A stretch of 48,064 nucleotides of DNA from NCBI RefSeq assembly GCF_000499385.1, contig NW_013652388.1, positions 15,001 through 63,064 of the forward strand, written 5' to 3'. Below, one piece after another: positions 1 through 9,931 of the stretch. Each line of letters starts with the position of its first letter. The stretch's first letter is position 1. The translations under genes and the position numbers were made by a program. The DNA comes from Eimeria necatrix (Eukaryota > Apicomplexa > Conoidasida > Eucoccidiorida > Eimeriidae). A model generated the notes under the pieces. That model had not been told where the DNA came from. It saw nothing but the letters and a program-made list of their open reading frames with translations, and made no database searches.

Positions 1-610
1 CCTAAACCCTAAACCCTAGAGCACCTTGAAGCGGGGCAAACCGAGCCCTTACCCTAAACCCTAAACCCTAAACCCTAAACCCTAAACCCTAAACCCTAAA
101 CCCTAAACCCTAAATACAAACCCTAAACCCTAAACCCTAAACCCTAAACCCTAAACCCTAAACCCTAAACCCTAAACCCTAAACCCCTAAACCCTAAACC
201 CTAAACCCTAAACCCTAAACCCTAAACCCTAAACCCTAAACCCTAAACCCTAAAACAAAACCCTAAACCCTAAACCCTAAACCCTAAACCCTAAACCCTA
301 AACCCTAAACCCTAAACCCTAAACCGCAAACCCTAAACCCTAAACCCTAAACCCTAAACCCTAAACCCTAAACCCTAAACCCTAAGCTGACCACTGCCCT
401 AAACCCTAAACCCTAAACCCTAAACCCTAAACCCTAAACCCTAAACCCTAAACCCTAAACCCTAAAACAAAACCCTAAACCCTAAACCCTAAACCCTAAA
501 CCCTAAACCCTAAACCCTAAACCCTAAACCCTAAACCGCAAACCCTAAACCCTAAACCCTAAACCCTAAACCCTAAACCCTAAACCCTAAACCCTAAGCT
601 GACCACTGCG
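1..610. repeat. Telomere-like CCCTAAA array at left edge
   Basis: A nearly continuous array of the heptamer CCCTAAA, C-rich strand 5' to 3' from the left, which is the orientation expected at a left chromosome end. It is interrupted by one 34-base unique insert at about 19-52 and by a few variant units (AAAACAAAA, AAACCGC, GCTGACCACTGC). It lies just beyond the 3' end of the DRC7-like gene. It could be a true telomere, a subtelomeric array, or another member of the intronic array family seen throughout the window. Confidence 0.9.
252..609. repeat. Tandem 212-base higher-order duplication inside the array
   Basis: Three marker variants occur twice in the same order and at the same spacing: AAAACAAAA at 252 and 464, AAACCGC at 321 and 533, and GCTGACCACTGC at 386 and 598. 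Each pair is offset by exactly 212 bases. This shows duplication of a 212-base block, including the unique junction bases that adjoin the neighbouring gene, and not simple heptamer slippage. Confidence 0.85.
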
Positions 611-621
611 TTTTCTAGACT

Positions 622-3600
622 TCAAAGACGCACGTTGGGAGGCCGCCGGAACTTCTCAGAGACGCGCTTGATGGACATCAAGGAGCCAAAAACCTGCGCG
701 CAGCGACCCGCAATGTTGAGGGTTTAGGGTTTAGGGTTTAGGGTTTAGGGTTTAGTGCTTAGGGTTTAGCAGTCAGGGTCCAGGGTCTAGGGTTTGAACT
801 GAAGCTAAGTGCACGGCCACATCAGAGCCCACGTCGCTGTTGGCAGCTGCATTCAATACTAAACCCTGAATCCCAAACCCTAAACCCTAAACCCTAAACC
901 CTAAACCCTAAACCCTAAACCCCATACCTTGAGGGTTTCGCCGCCTTCCTCAGTGCTCTCTCCTTCCTCCATTTTCACTGCGTGTTCTATAAGCCCGTCG
1001 CTGCGGCCTTCGAACTCCTCGTAAATCTTTTTTCCAAACAGCTAAACACAAACCCTAAACCCTAAACCCTAAACCCTAAACCCTAAATCCCAAACCCCAA
1101 ACCCTAAATTCTGAGCCCTAGCGATTGATAATCAGTAGGGTTGCCCGCCGGACGGTTAGCGGGATCGGGCAAGGTGGTGGACGGGGCGAGCTGAGGGTTT
1201 AAGGTTCAGGGTTTGGGGTTTAGGGTTTAGGGTTTAGGGTTTAGGGTTTAAGAACTAGGGTTTAAGGGGCTGCAAGGAAGAATCAGCTCACCTCCACATG
1301 CTTAACTAAGCCGTCGAGTCTGCGCCGCCAACCAAACCCTTCACAGTTCCCCCAAACCCTTAACCGTAAACCCTAAACCCTAAACCCTAAACCCTAAACC
1401 CTAAACCCTACACCCTAAACCCTAATGGCCCTACCTGGAGTTGTAGAAGTGCAGCTCACGCCTCTCTCCGTACACCTGAAAGCCTCCACACCAAGTTGTA
1501 CCCCTATAGATAAGGCTCAGCGTTTAGGGTTTAGGGTTTAGGGTCTAGGGTTTAGGGTTTAGGGTTTAGGGTTTAGTGTTTACCGTAACAACTTCGCGCA
1601 GGGCGTGAGGATTGCCTGGTGCATATCTTTCGACTTGGCGGCGAGCAGCTGGCCAGAAGACGCGTTCCTCCAGCCCGTCGCTGAGCCCCAAACCCTAAAC
1701 CCTAAACCCTAAACCCTAAACCCTAAACCCTAAACCCTCAACCCTAAACCCTAAACCCTTATCGCTCCACCGTAGACAGACAGCAGCGCATGCACACCAT
1801 AAAAGCTTTCTGCTTATGGAGGCGGCTTGCAGTTGTATACTGTGGCCCTCAGCCTCTAGGGTTTAGGGTTTAGGGTTTAGGGTTTAGGGTTTAGGGTTTG
1901 GGGTTTCCGCTTTTACTTTCTGTGTTCAAATTGAAAGAGGATTTCTTCCGGGAGGTTTCGACGCGGGTTGGAGTAGAAAGTGATGCAACGTACTAGGCCG
2001 TCCGCCTGCAGCAGCCAAACCCTAAACCCTCGCGAAACCCTAGCCTGGGGTTTAGGGTTTAGGGTTTAGGGTTTAGGGTTTTGGGTGGAAGCGGAACCCG
2101 TCAGCCACAAGAGGGCTCTGGCCTTCTTGTTGGCAGCTGCGTAGAACTGAGGGCTTACGGCCTGGGCCTGCGTACCAGCGCCGAGGGTTTAGGGTTTAGG
2201 GTTTAGGGTTTAGGGTTTAGGGTTTAGGGTTTGACCTGAGAGTAAGGCGCAAACTCCTGGAGTTTGGCGTCTTTGTAAAACACTGTTTTTTGACCTCCAT
2301 AAAAAGGGTTTAATAAATCCAGAGAGGAGAGTTGAATGCGGCGGCACCAGGCGCGAGGCGCGAACAAAGCCTGCAAACCCTAAACCCTAAACCCTAAACC
2401 CTAAACTCTAAACTCTAAACCCTAAACCCTAAACCCTGTGGGCTGAGCCCTTTAGCATGAGCCCCCGCTCCTGACCCCGTGCTTTGAAGGCACGAGAGGA
2501 ATGCACACGCTGCTGGCCAGAAACCCCAAACCCTAATCTTTGAAGCGTAAACCCTAAGCCCTAAACCCTAAACCCTAAACCCTAAACCCTAAACCCTAAA
2601 CCCCACGTTGAGGTTCTTGTTCTTCCTGTCGGCGCCGAATTCAGCAAGTTGGTTCTCGTGCTCTTCAGTCTGCAAAGCCGCCCAACTCTAAATCATAGAC
2701 TCTACATCCTAAACCCTAAATCCTAAACCCTAAACCCTAAACCCGAAACTCTAAATCCTAAACCCTAAACCCTAGTTTTGTGGACCTTGGGGGGCATGCA
2801 GAGGGCGCATTCGAAAAACCGCGAGTTAGAAAGAGAGAAATCAATTTCTTGTGCCTTCAGTTTTGGCCTCATGTTGACCTGCCACACAAACCCTAAACCC
2901 TAAACCCTAAACCCTAAACCCTAAACCCTAAACCCTAAACCCTAAAACCTAAAACCTAAACCTCGAACACTAAGCCCTATTGAGGGTTGGCGAAAACAGC
3001 GGTGCAACAGTAAAAAGAATAACTTATGCGTTAGGGTTTAGGGCTTAGGGTTTAGGGCTTAGGGTTTAGGGCTTAGGGTTTAGGGCTTAGGGTTTAGGGC
3101 TTAGGAGGGTTTAGGGTTTAGGGTTTAGCGTTTAGGGGACCCAAAAGTTTTCTTGGTTCCACAAGAAGTTCACGGCCAAAAATGGACTGTCTTTCTTCTC
3201 ATAGACTTTTCCTGAAGCGTCACTTCAACCCCTAAACCCTAAACCCTAAACCCTAAACCCTAAACCCTAAACCCTAAATCCGAACCCCCAGGTTTCGAGG
3301 AGTATCTCGCCTCGCAGAAAAGTGCTGCAACAAGTTTTTAGAAGCAGCGCAGTGGCTGGCTGCAGGCTGAAGGCAGAGTGCTTAGGGTTTAGGGTTTAGG
3401 GTTTAGGGTTTAGGGTTTAGGGTTTAGGGTTTGGGACCGCTAGCGGGGTCGATGTAGAGGTCTGAAGAAACCCCTCTTTCTCCAGCGCGAACCAAAACCC
3501 AACAGTAAACCCTTTTGCCTCGATGTTTATCTTTTGCTGCTGCTGCTTCTTCTTCTTCAGAGTCCTCAGCTTTCAAAAGGGCCTGCACGCGAAAACCCGA

Positions 3601-4904
3601 GGGTTTAGGGTTTAGGGTTTAGGGTTTAGGGTTTAGGGATTGGCTATGAGGGTTGACTTCGTGGACAGCGGGTTTGTTAGCTCTGGAGCTTCGACACGCA
3701 AGGAGCAAACAGCTGGAAGCTGCTCATTAGGGTTTAGGGTTTAGGGTTTAGGGTTTAGGGTTTAGGGTTTAGGGTTTACGTTTTCTTTCTCCTCTCTTTC
3801 CTTCCTCCTCTCCTCAGCCAACTTCTCGAGCTCTTCATACCTCAAAGGTTTTGGCAATTCTATTTTAAATGTTGCGTCGTCTTCCTGCGCTTACAGCCCC
3901 TGAACCCTAGACCCTAAACCCTAAACCCTAAACCCTAAACCCTAAACCCTAAACCCTAAACCCTAAGCCCTAGGCCTTACGACCTTGCCAACGCAGACGC
4001 AGATGAATATCGGATGCCAGGCTACTGAGTTGCTTCAACGCCGAAGCTGTTCTAGTAAATGCATGCAGTGCAGGGTTTAGGGTTTCGGGTTTAGGGTTTA
4101 GGGTTTAGGGTTTAGGGTTTAGGGCTGAGTTTACTTGCGCAGTGTCACCAGGACCTTCGTCTTTTGCGTCGGCCTTTTGGTCGGGCGTCGAACGTTTGAA
4201 AGGACACAAGTCCTGGCTCTGCAGATCACAAAAGACATTAGGGATTAGGGTTTAGGGTTTAGGGTTTAGGGTTTAGGGTTTAGGGTTTTTGTCCGCTACT
4301 CTAGTCCGTGCCCTCTTACCGTCAGTGGTTTGTCTTTCTCCCCCGCTCTTGAGTTCCCTGTGAAGGTCTAGGGATTTCTCGTGTAGCATTCAGCATCAAG
4401 ACGTTATGGTTTAGGGTTTAGGGTTTAGGGTTTAGGGTTTAGGGTTTAGGGTTTAGGGTTTAGGGTTTGCTCACTTGCGACTCAAAGAGCTTCAGCTGCT
4501 CCAGCACAATTTTTTCGTGCGCTGAATTCTCAACGTAGCGAGGGTCAGGCTCCACCGAAGCAGCATACTGCGCCCCGCAAACCCCTAAACCCTAAACCCC
4601 AAACCCTAAACCCTAAACCCTAAACCCTAAGTGCTATACGTTACACACAGCAAGTCCTGGCGAATGCAGAATAGCGTTTAAAAAGCGCCTCCTTTCTCCA
4701 CAGGACTCGCGTTTATGCCCAAGGCTTTAGGGTTTAGGGGTTGGCGTTTGAGCTCTAGGGTTTAGGGTTTAGGGTTTAGGGTTTAGGGTTTAGGGTTTAG
4801 CAAGGGTGCCGCACTTCTCTGCAGCGCTGCAGCTTGGGGTGTATGTTTGGCTCTGCCGTATCCGCCTCTTCAAGCCCAATTATAGAGTCCCTTTTTATAT
4901 CCAT
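622..4904 (-). CDS. Dynein regulatory complex subunit 7 (DRC7/CCDC135) homologue, multi-exon
   Basis: DRC7 is an axonemal nexin-link protein; in Coccidia only the microgamete is flagellated. Exons with matching phase, 5' to 3' on the complement: 4904-4815 (ATG), 4567-4475, 4367-4320, 4218-4135, then 3582-3438, 3211-3141, 2878-2786, 2669-2607, about 2520-2440, 2370-2236, 2005-1917, 1839-1771, 1680-1584, 1475-1435, 1319-1292 and 1041-928. Family hallmarks appear in order: YCWVLVRAGER and LYIDPASG, the tryptophan block FLWNQENFWVNMR, KLQEFAPYS followed by ADGLVRCITFY, then DGLEERVFW, ELHFYNSRLDGLVKHVE and IYEEFEGRSDGL. Human DRC7 has the same order of tryptophan block and repeated DGL segments. 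Splicing between 4060 and 3780 and the C-terminal exons below 928 are unsettled; the last exon may end at the stop 622-624. Nearly all introns are heptamer arrays. Confidence 0.82.
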
Positions 4905-5020
4905 TTTCGCTGTGAAGTTCTGGGGTTTAGGGTTTAGGGTTTAGGGTTTAGGGTTTAGGGTTGAGAGCTACGGGTTGAGGGTTTAGGTGTAGGGTTTAGG
5001 GTTTAGGGTTTAGGGTTTAG
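719..5020. repeat. Set of about 30 intronic telomere-like arrays in the DRC7-like gene
   Basis: Arrays of 30 to 100 bases of TTTAGGG or CCCTAAA alternate with short unique stretches that encode the DRC7 exons. On the plus strand, examples of the G-rich orientation are 719-765, 1200-1265, 1513-1580, 1857-1905, 2184-2232, 3383-3433 and 4405-4468. Examples of the C-rich orientation are 870-925, 1365-1424, 1684-1760, 2375-2437, 2703-2775 and 3228-3290. In several introns the array itself supplies the 3' splice site, for example TTTAG before 1041. Variant units (TTTAGGGC at 3040-3105) are clustered, as expected from local slippage. Confidence 0.9.
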
Positions 5021-5409
5021 AGGCTAGAGCAGGAGCGACTGATGGGAGTTGGTGGAAACTCGAAACAAAATGGAACAAATTAGAAAGAAAACTTCAAATA
5101 ATTGAAATAAAAGGAAATGAATTTGAAAGAAATAACTCAATTAAAGGAATTCTGCAAAATAAAAGTTTTGAATTTCTTTCGATCTGCAGAAGCCAGGTGT
5201 CTGTACACCCGACGGCCGCCACTCCGCTCCACCAAACGCCGTCTTCGCATTTAATCATTTAAATAAAAGTTTTAATTTTAATTTTAATTTTAATTTTAAT
5301 TTTAATTTCAAATTAATTTACTTTTCGCTCTTTAATTCAACTCTTCATTCCCCAGACTTCCGCGCCGGGGGCCCCGGGGCCCCCGGTCCAGCCCTGCCGA
5401 CAGATGCAT

Positions 5410-5455
<46 letters not shown>

Positions 5456-5719
5456 AGCGGGCTTGAATAGGGGGTTTTGACCATTCGTTTTATTTTATTT
5501 TTATTTCTTTTTTCAATTTAATTATTATAATTCCCTTTTGCTGCAGGCAGCAGCCTTGCTGCTGCCCCACAGACTGCAGGCTGCTTCTTGGGGCTTTAGC
5601 CCCGAAGAAAACTCCATTAATTAACTCTTTTCTCCATTTGCTTTTTGCTGCTGCTGCTGTCTTTCATTTTGCTGCTGCAGCGCAGCAGCGCAGCAGCGCA
5701 GCAGCAGATCCCCGCTGCA
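5021..5719. other. Intergenic region between divergent DRC7-like and ESF2-like genes
   Basis: This holds the presumed promoters of two genes that point away from each other. It contains an AT-rich stretch, a TTTTAA microsatellite at about 5266-5310, a (CAG)14 run near 5411-5453, one reverse copy of the dispersed near-palindrome (AGGTGTCTGTACACC, 5196-5210) and a second AT-rich block at 5480-5535. I see no open frame here that I would call a gene. Confidence 0.6.
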
Positions 5720-5851
5720 ATGCCCCCCCCCGACTCTGCTGCCGAGCAGCAGCAGGGCCCCCCTGCTGCTGCTGACTCCCCTGCTGCTGCTGCTGCTGCT
5801 GCTTCCGCCGAAGCGCCTGCAGCAGCATCGGAAGAAGCAGCCCCCGAACCC

Positions 5852-5903
<52 letters not shown>

Positions 5904-6014
5904 TGCGGAAGCGGGGCGTGGTGTACCTGGCGCAGGTGCCGTTTGGGTGGAGCCGCGGGCAGCTGCTGCGGTACTTTGAAAAGTTCGGCGAAGTGACGCG
6001 GCTGTTTGTGACCC

Positions 6015-6072
<58 letters not shown>

Positions 6073-6399
6073 GAAGCAGCAGCTGCGGGAGGCGTGGATT
6101 GAGTTCCGGAAGAAGCAGCAGGCGAAGCAGCTGGTGGCGCTGAAGAACGGAGAAGCTGTGGGGGGCAAAAAGCGCAGCAGCAGCGCGCAGCAGCTGCTGC
6201 TGCTGTCTTACCTGCGGGGCTTTTGCTTCAGTTCTCTCTTCGAAGAAGTTATGAACTTAAAAAGAAATAAAGTGGAAAGAATAAATGCGCAGATTGCCCG
6301 CGTCAAGCGCGAGGCTGAGGTGTACGTACACCTGCTCCACCAGAAACACTCCGCGGAACAGCTGCAGCAGCGAATTGCACGCAAACACGGCGCCCCGCT

Positions 6400-6449
<50 letters not shown>

Positions 6450-6568
6450 GGCCGCGGAAGCGGAAGCAGCTCGAGAGCAGCAAAGGGGAAAAGTGGAAAG
6501 AAGAAGAAAATGAAAATAAAAAAAGTTTCCAAGTCAGCAAAGATCTCCTCAAACTCTTCGCAGCTTGA
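5720..6568 (+). CDS. ESF2/ABT1-type pre-rRNA processing protein
   Basis: Single-exon gene of 282 residues from the ATG at 5720. An in-frame ATG at 5645 would add a low-complexity leader and is less likely. After a poly-Ala N-terminus comes an RRM-like domain of the Esf2/ABT1 family: GVVYLAQVPFGWSRGQL (about residue 66), YFEKFGEVTRLFV, a poly-Ser insertion in the loop, then EAWIEFRKKQQAKQLV, LKNGEAVGGKKR, and the helical tail NKVERINAQIARVKREAEVY. The motif order matches yeast Esf2 and animal ABT1, nucleolar factors of the U3 small-subunit processome that stimulate the helicase Dbp8 in yeast. Poly-Ala, poly-Ser and poly-Gln insertions lengthen the protein without interrupting the core. A (CAG)n tract near the C-terminus precedes a Lys/Glu-rich tail. 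Confidence 0.85.
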
Positions 6569-7465
6569 AGAGGCCCAGGGCCTCCACTTCTTTCTTCTTT
6601 TCTTCTTTTTTAAAACTTTTATTTCTTTTTTCTTTTAAACTTTTATTTCTTTTCTTTTAAACTTTTATTTCTTTTTTCTTCAAAACTTTTATTTCATTTT
6701 TGCTTCCACTTCTCGCGCTTTCCGGGCCTTCGGGTGTACAGACAGCTGCCCGCTGCGGCGAAATGCAGAATCTGAATTTGAACAAAACTTCAAATTTCGA
6801 ACTTCAACAAAAACAGTTTTAATTCTTTTAATTTTAATTTTAATTTCAATAAAAAAGCAATTTAATTCATTTGATGCACTTCTTTGCATGCAGTTCGCGC
6901 ACAGCTTCCTTACCTGCACTCGCAGAATCTGTTGGAGTCTGAAGTGAGAAAGCAGCAGAACCTGCAGCTTCTGAAAAGCCAGTTGAACTTTAATTTTAAA
7001 TAATTAATTTTAAACAATTAATTGTTTTGATTTTAAACAATTAATTGTTTTGATTTTAAACAATTAATTGTTTTGATTTTCTGCGCAAAGGGGGCTTCAG
7101 CGCCTCTGGAAGTTCGAAGTTTCCGGCGAGGACTTGAAGTTCAAGTTCCGCCTCAGTCCAAAGAAAGAAAAAGCACTGAAAACGCAAAAGGACTTTAATT
7201 TCCTTTTCAAAACGCCACTTAATCGCGGAAATAAATTAAAAAATAATAAATAAAAGTCGCGAGTGGAATCGGCTGCAGAGGGCGCCGCCGAGTTGCGCGT
7301 ACACCTGAAATCGCGCGAGCTGCGCATACACCTGAAACGGGAAAGCGCGCGGCGCCGCAGTTTCTATTTTTTGACCTCAAAAGATCTTTTGTTCATTTTT
7401 TTGTTCAATTTTAGAAATGAATGTTCACTTAATTCAAATTTTATTTTATTTCTTTCTCTCGAGAG
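6569..7465. other. AT-rich region with tandem repeats and possible orphan exons
   Basis: Mostly low-complexity AT-rich DNA. At 6600-6700 there are about four copies of a 25-base unit containing AACTTTTATTTC. At 7000-7080 there are three copies of a 25-base unit with the perfect palindrome ACAATTAATTGT. Candidate plus-strand exons are about 6895-6940 (ending ESE before GTGAGA) and 7108-7258 (starting RLWKFEVSGEDLKF, ending at a stop). They share phase but I cannot name a family. At 7297-7340 a short tandem pair encodes RVHLK and RIHLK and carries half copies of the dispersed near-palindrome. Confidence 0.45.
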
Positions 7466-8270
7466 CTTCGAGCGCCGCTGGAATGCGCGCGACCGCCTTT
7501 CCGGGCCCCCCCCGCGTCGCCGTGGCTTTGCAGGTCAGCTGCTGCTGCTCCAACTTGAATTCTTTTTAAAATAAATTCTTTTAAATTTAATTCTTTTTGA
7601 ATTTAATTCTTTTTATGTTTTATTCTTTTTATATTTTATTCTTTTTAATTTAATTCCCTTTCAAGAATGGCCCTTTAAAAAACGCAGTTCCGGCGAGTTG
7701 GCGGCGGCCAGTTGGCCCGGGGAGTCTCGCCGTTCCCTTCGGTGGGTCTTTTGGCTTTTTGAATTTTTGAATTCTTTTTAATTTAATTATTTCTTCTAAT
7801 TTAATTATTTCTTTTCAATTTAATTATTTCTTTTTAATTTAATTATTTCTTTTTAATTTAATTATTTCTTTTTAATTTAATTATTTCCCTTTATTTAAGT
7901 ACTTATCTTCATTTAATTTGTTTGTCTTTTTTAATTTAATTCCCTTTCTTTTAATTCAACTATTTGTTTTTGCAGAACTCTTGCCAGCCCCACAAGTCCC
8001 TTTTAAACCCTCAAATTCTTTTCTCCGGGGCTTTCCAATTCCTTACATTTTCCCAGCAGCAGCTGGAGCAGCAGCAGCTCAAGTTTGGCCCGCGGAGGGC
8101 CCCGCTGCAGGTCAGGGTTTAGGGTTTAGGGTTTAGGGTTTAGGGTTTAGGGTTTAGGGTTTGGAGTTGAACCCCGCGCTGCTGCAGCTCCCCAAAGACG
8201 AGAACAAGTGCCCTGCTTCCCCACGGGTGAGGCGGCGAGTCTTTGCGCAGCAAATTAAATTCCCTCTCAC

Positions 8271-8337
<67 letters not shown>

Positions 8338-8616
8338 GCAGAAGCAGCAGAAGGAACTCTCGCGGGACTGCAGCAAAAGAACATCGAAAGCAAAAATATA
8401 AAATATTCCGATTCTCCTCCCTACGGGTGAGTGTACATACACCTCAAAATAATGCATTATATTTATATTTATATTTATATTTATATTTATATTTATATTT
8501 ATATTTATATTTATATTTATATTTATATTTGTATTATTTTAACTTTGTTTGCCATTCTGCTGCAGGTTTGTGCCCACGGGAAAAGCCTCGATGTCGAAGC
8601 TGCTGCACCTCGCAAG

Positions 8617-8655
<39 letters not shown>

Positions 8656-8841
8656 AGCTTCAGGTGTACAGACACCTCAGCAGCCAGCAGCAAAACGCAA
8701 AACCCTCCGGCAGATCTTGGGGGGTTTTATGGAAGTTCCATTTCACGGAGTTGTCAGCGGAAAAATGCGATGAAGGAATTAAAAGATTTAAATTGCAAAA
8801 CCAAAACAAATAAATACTTTTCTTTTCCACTTTGTTCCAAA

Positions 8842-8887
<46 letters not shown>

Positions 8888-8966
8888 AGGGGGCCCCCGT
8901 GTCCGCAGCAGCTGCAGCGAAGCAAGACCCTTCTTGCATGCAGAAAAGCTTCGCAGTTTGCGAAAA
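7466..8966 (+). CDS. Unidentified multi-exon gene, partial model
   Basis: Seven exons join with consistent phase: 7466-7533, 7688-7741, 7976-8110, 8167-8226, 8342-8426, 8566-8723 and 8890-8966. Donors are GTCAGC, GTGGGT, GTCAGG, GTGAGG, GTGAGT, then two weaker ones. Acceptors are CAG or GAG, two of them at the end of CTG runs. The joined frame has no stop and reads like ordinary protein outside a poly-Ala run, for example QVPFKPSNSFLRGFPIPYIF, NIKYSDSPPYGFVPTGKASM and PFLHAEKLRSLRK. I do not recognise the family. Both ends are open: exons upstream of 7466 and downstream of 8966 are likely but not resolved, and it may belong to the same transcript as the following gene. The intron at 8111-8166 is a TTTAGGG array and that at 8427-8565 holds a TTTATA microsatellite. 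Confidence 0.55.
7560..7975 (+). repeat. AT-rich intronic repeats (TTTTTAATTTAATTATTTC-like units)
   Basis: Two introns of the gene at 7466-8966 are built from related T-rich units. At 7560-7670 a unit close to TTTAATTCTTTTTA repeats. At 7770-7900 a 19- to 20-base unit, AATTTAATTATTTCTTTTT, repeats about six times. The pyrimidine-rich sense strand leads directly into the acceptors GCAG before 7688 and TTGCAG before 7976, so the repeat could serve as a polypyrimidine tract. Confidence 0.7.
8457..8530. repeat. TTTATA hexanucleotide microsatellite, about 12 copies
   Basis: Perfect hexamer repeat lying inside an intron, between the donor GTGAGT at 8427 and the acceptor TGCAG at 8565. The donor is immediately followed by a copy of the dispersed near-palindrome (GAGTGTACATACACCTC, 8429-8445). 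Confidence 0.9.
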
Positions 8967-9086
8967 GTTTTATTTAAATTATTTTTATTTTCCAAAATTA
9001 TTTATTTCAAAAAATAAACTCCAAATTCCCCAAAAAGAAGAAGACAGCCGCAGCCCCCGCTGCAGCAGCAGCAGCAGCGGCTGCTG

Positions 9087-9119
<33 letters not shown>

Positions 9120-9719
9120 ACTTTCGCCGTTTATTTTTCCAAAAATTAACTTCAAAAATTAAGTTTTGTCTTTTTAAACTCATTTCCACTTTTAAAAAAA
9201 ACTTCTTCCCGCTGCTGCTGCTGCTGCTGCTGCGCTGCGCGGGGGCAGCAGGGGGCCCCACGGGCTTCCGAGTCTTCCGCCAAAAAGGAAGCAGCAGCAG
9301 CTGCAGCACCTGCTGCAGCAGCAGCAGCAGCAGCAGCAGCAAGAGTAGCTGTTGCTGCTGCGGCTGCAGCAGCGCCAGTGGCTGTTGCTGCTGCGGCTGC
9401 AGCAGCGCCAGGAGCTGTTGCTGCTGCGGCTGCAGCAGCAGCACCAGCAGCTGCTGCTGTGGCAGCTGCAGCAGCACCAGTCGCTCCTGCTGTGGCAGCA
9501 GCAGCAGCACCCGTAGCTGCTGCTGCTGCAGCCGCAGCAGCACCAGTCGCTCCCGCTGCGGCGGCAGCAGCACCATTGTCTGCTGCTGCAGCAGCAAGCA
9601 GCAGCAAGCAGCAGCAAGCAGCAGCAGCATGCAGATGCAGCAGCAGCAAGAAAGCCCTTGCTGCGCCGCTTCTTCCCTGAGCCGCTTCTGCGTCTCGCAG
9701 CTAACAAGTGAAGCTTCTA
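8967..9719. other. CTG/CAG-dense stretch, coding status unresolved
   Basis: An AT-rich segment (8967-9040) is followed by CTG runs at about 9090-9120 and 9212-9232, and then by alternating CAG and CTG blocks. At 9347-9440 a 33-base minisatellite (CTGTTGCTGCTGCGGCTGCA... units) repeats imperfectly about three times. All frames of both strands are open across much of it because CAG repeats contain no stops. The plus-strand Ala frame (about 9270-9680, starting SESSAKKEA) is the most protein-like, but I cannot fix exon borders. Confidence 0.4.
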
Positions 9720-9891
9720 AGCAGCAGCAGCAGCAGTATTATCAGCAGCAGCAGCAGCAGCAGCAGAAGCAGCAGCAGCAGCACTGCTATCTGCGGCAGC
9801 AGCCGCAGCATCTGGAAAGAGAGTCCATCTGCAGCACTTATCGCGCCAGGAGTTGCGCAGAAAGCAGCAGCTGCAGCAGCAACAACAGCAG

Positions 9892-9931
<40 letters not shown>

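Noticed and set aside
1..610. Definite chromosome telomere
   Set aside because: The orientation fits, but identical arrays occur inside genes all along the window, so the sequence alone cannot prove a chromosome end.
1120..1190. Possible DRC7 exon reading LAPSTTLPDPANRPAGNPTD
   Set aside because: Acceptor and phase fit, but no donor is visible and the direct join HVE-LFGKKIYEEFEG matches the family better.
2083..2185. Possible DRC7 exon reading FYAAANKKARALLWLT
   Set aside because: No usable donor, and skipping it gives the conserved FAPYSQ-ADGLVR junction in phase.
3290..3382. Possible DRC7 exon reading SHCAASKNLLQHFSARRD
   Set aside because: Direct joining of 3438 to 3211 keeps phase and gives the expected IDPASG-KVYEKK order; inserting this piece breaks phase.
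1..5020. CRISPR-like array (regular repeats with unique spacers)
   Set aside because: The repeats are tandem heptamers of variable copy number, the spacers encode DRC7 exons, and the genome is eukaryotic.
9007..9707. Long antisense open frames of Leu/Gln, Ala or Cys repeats as genes
   Set aside because: Stop-free in every frame because of CAG repeats; no start context, splice sites or conserved motif on that strand.
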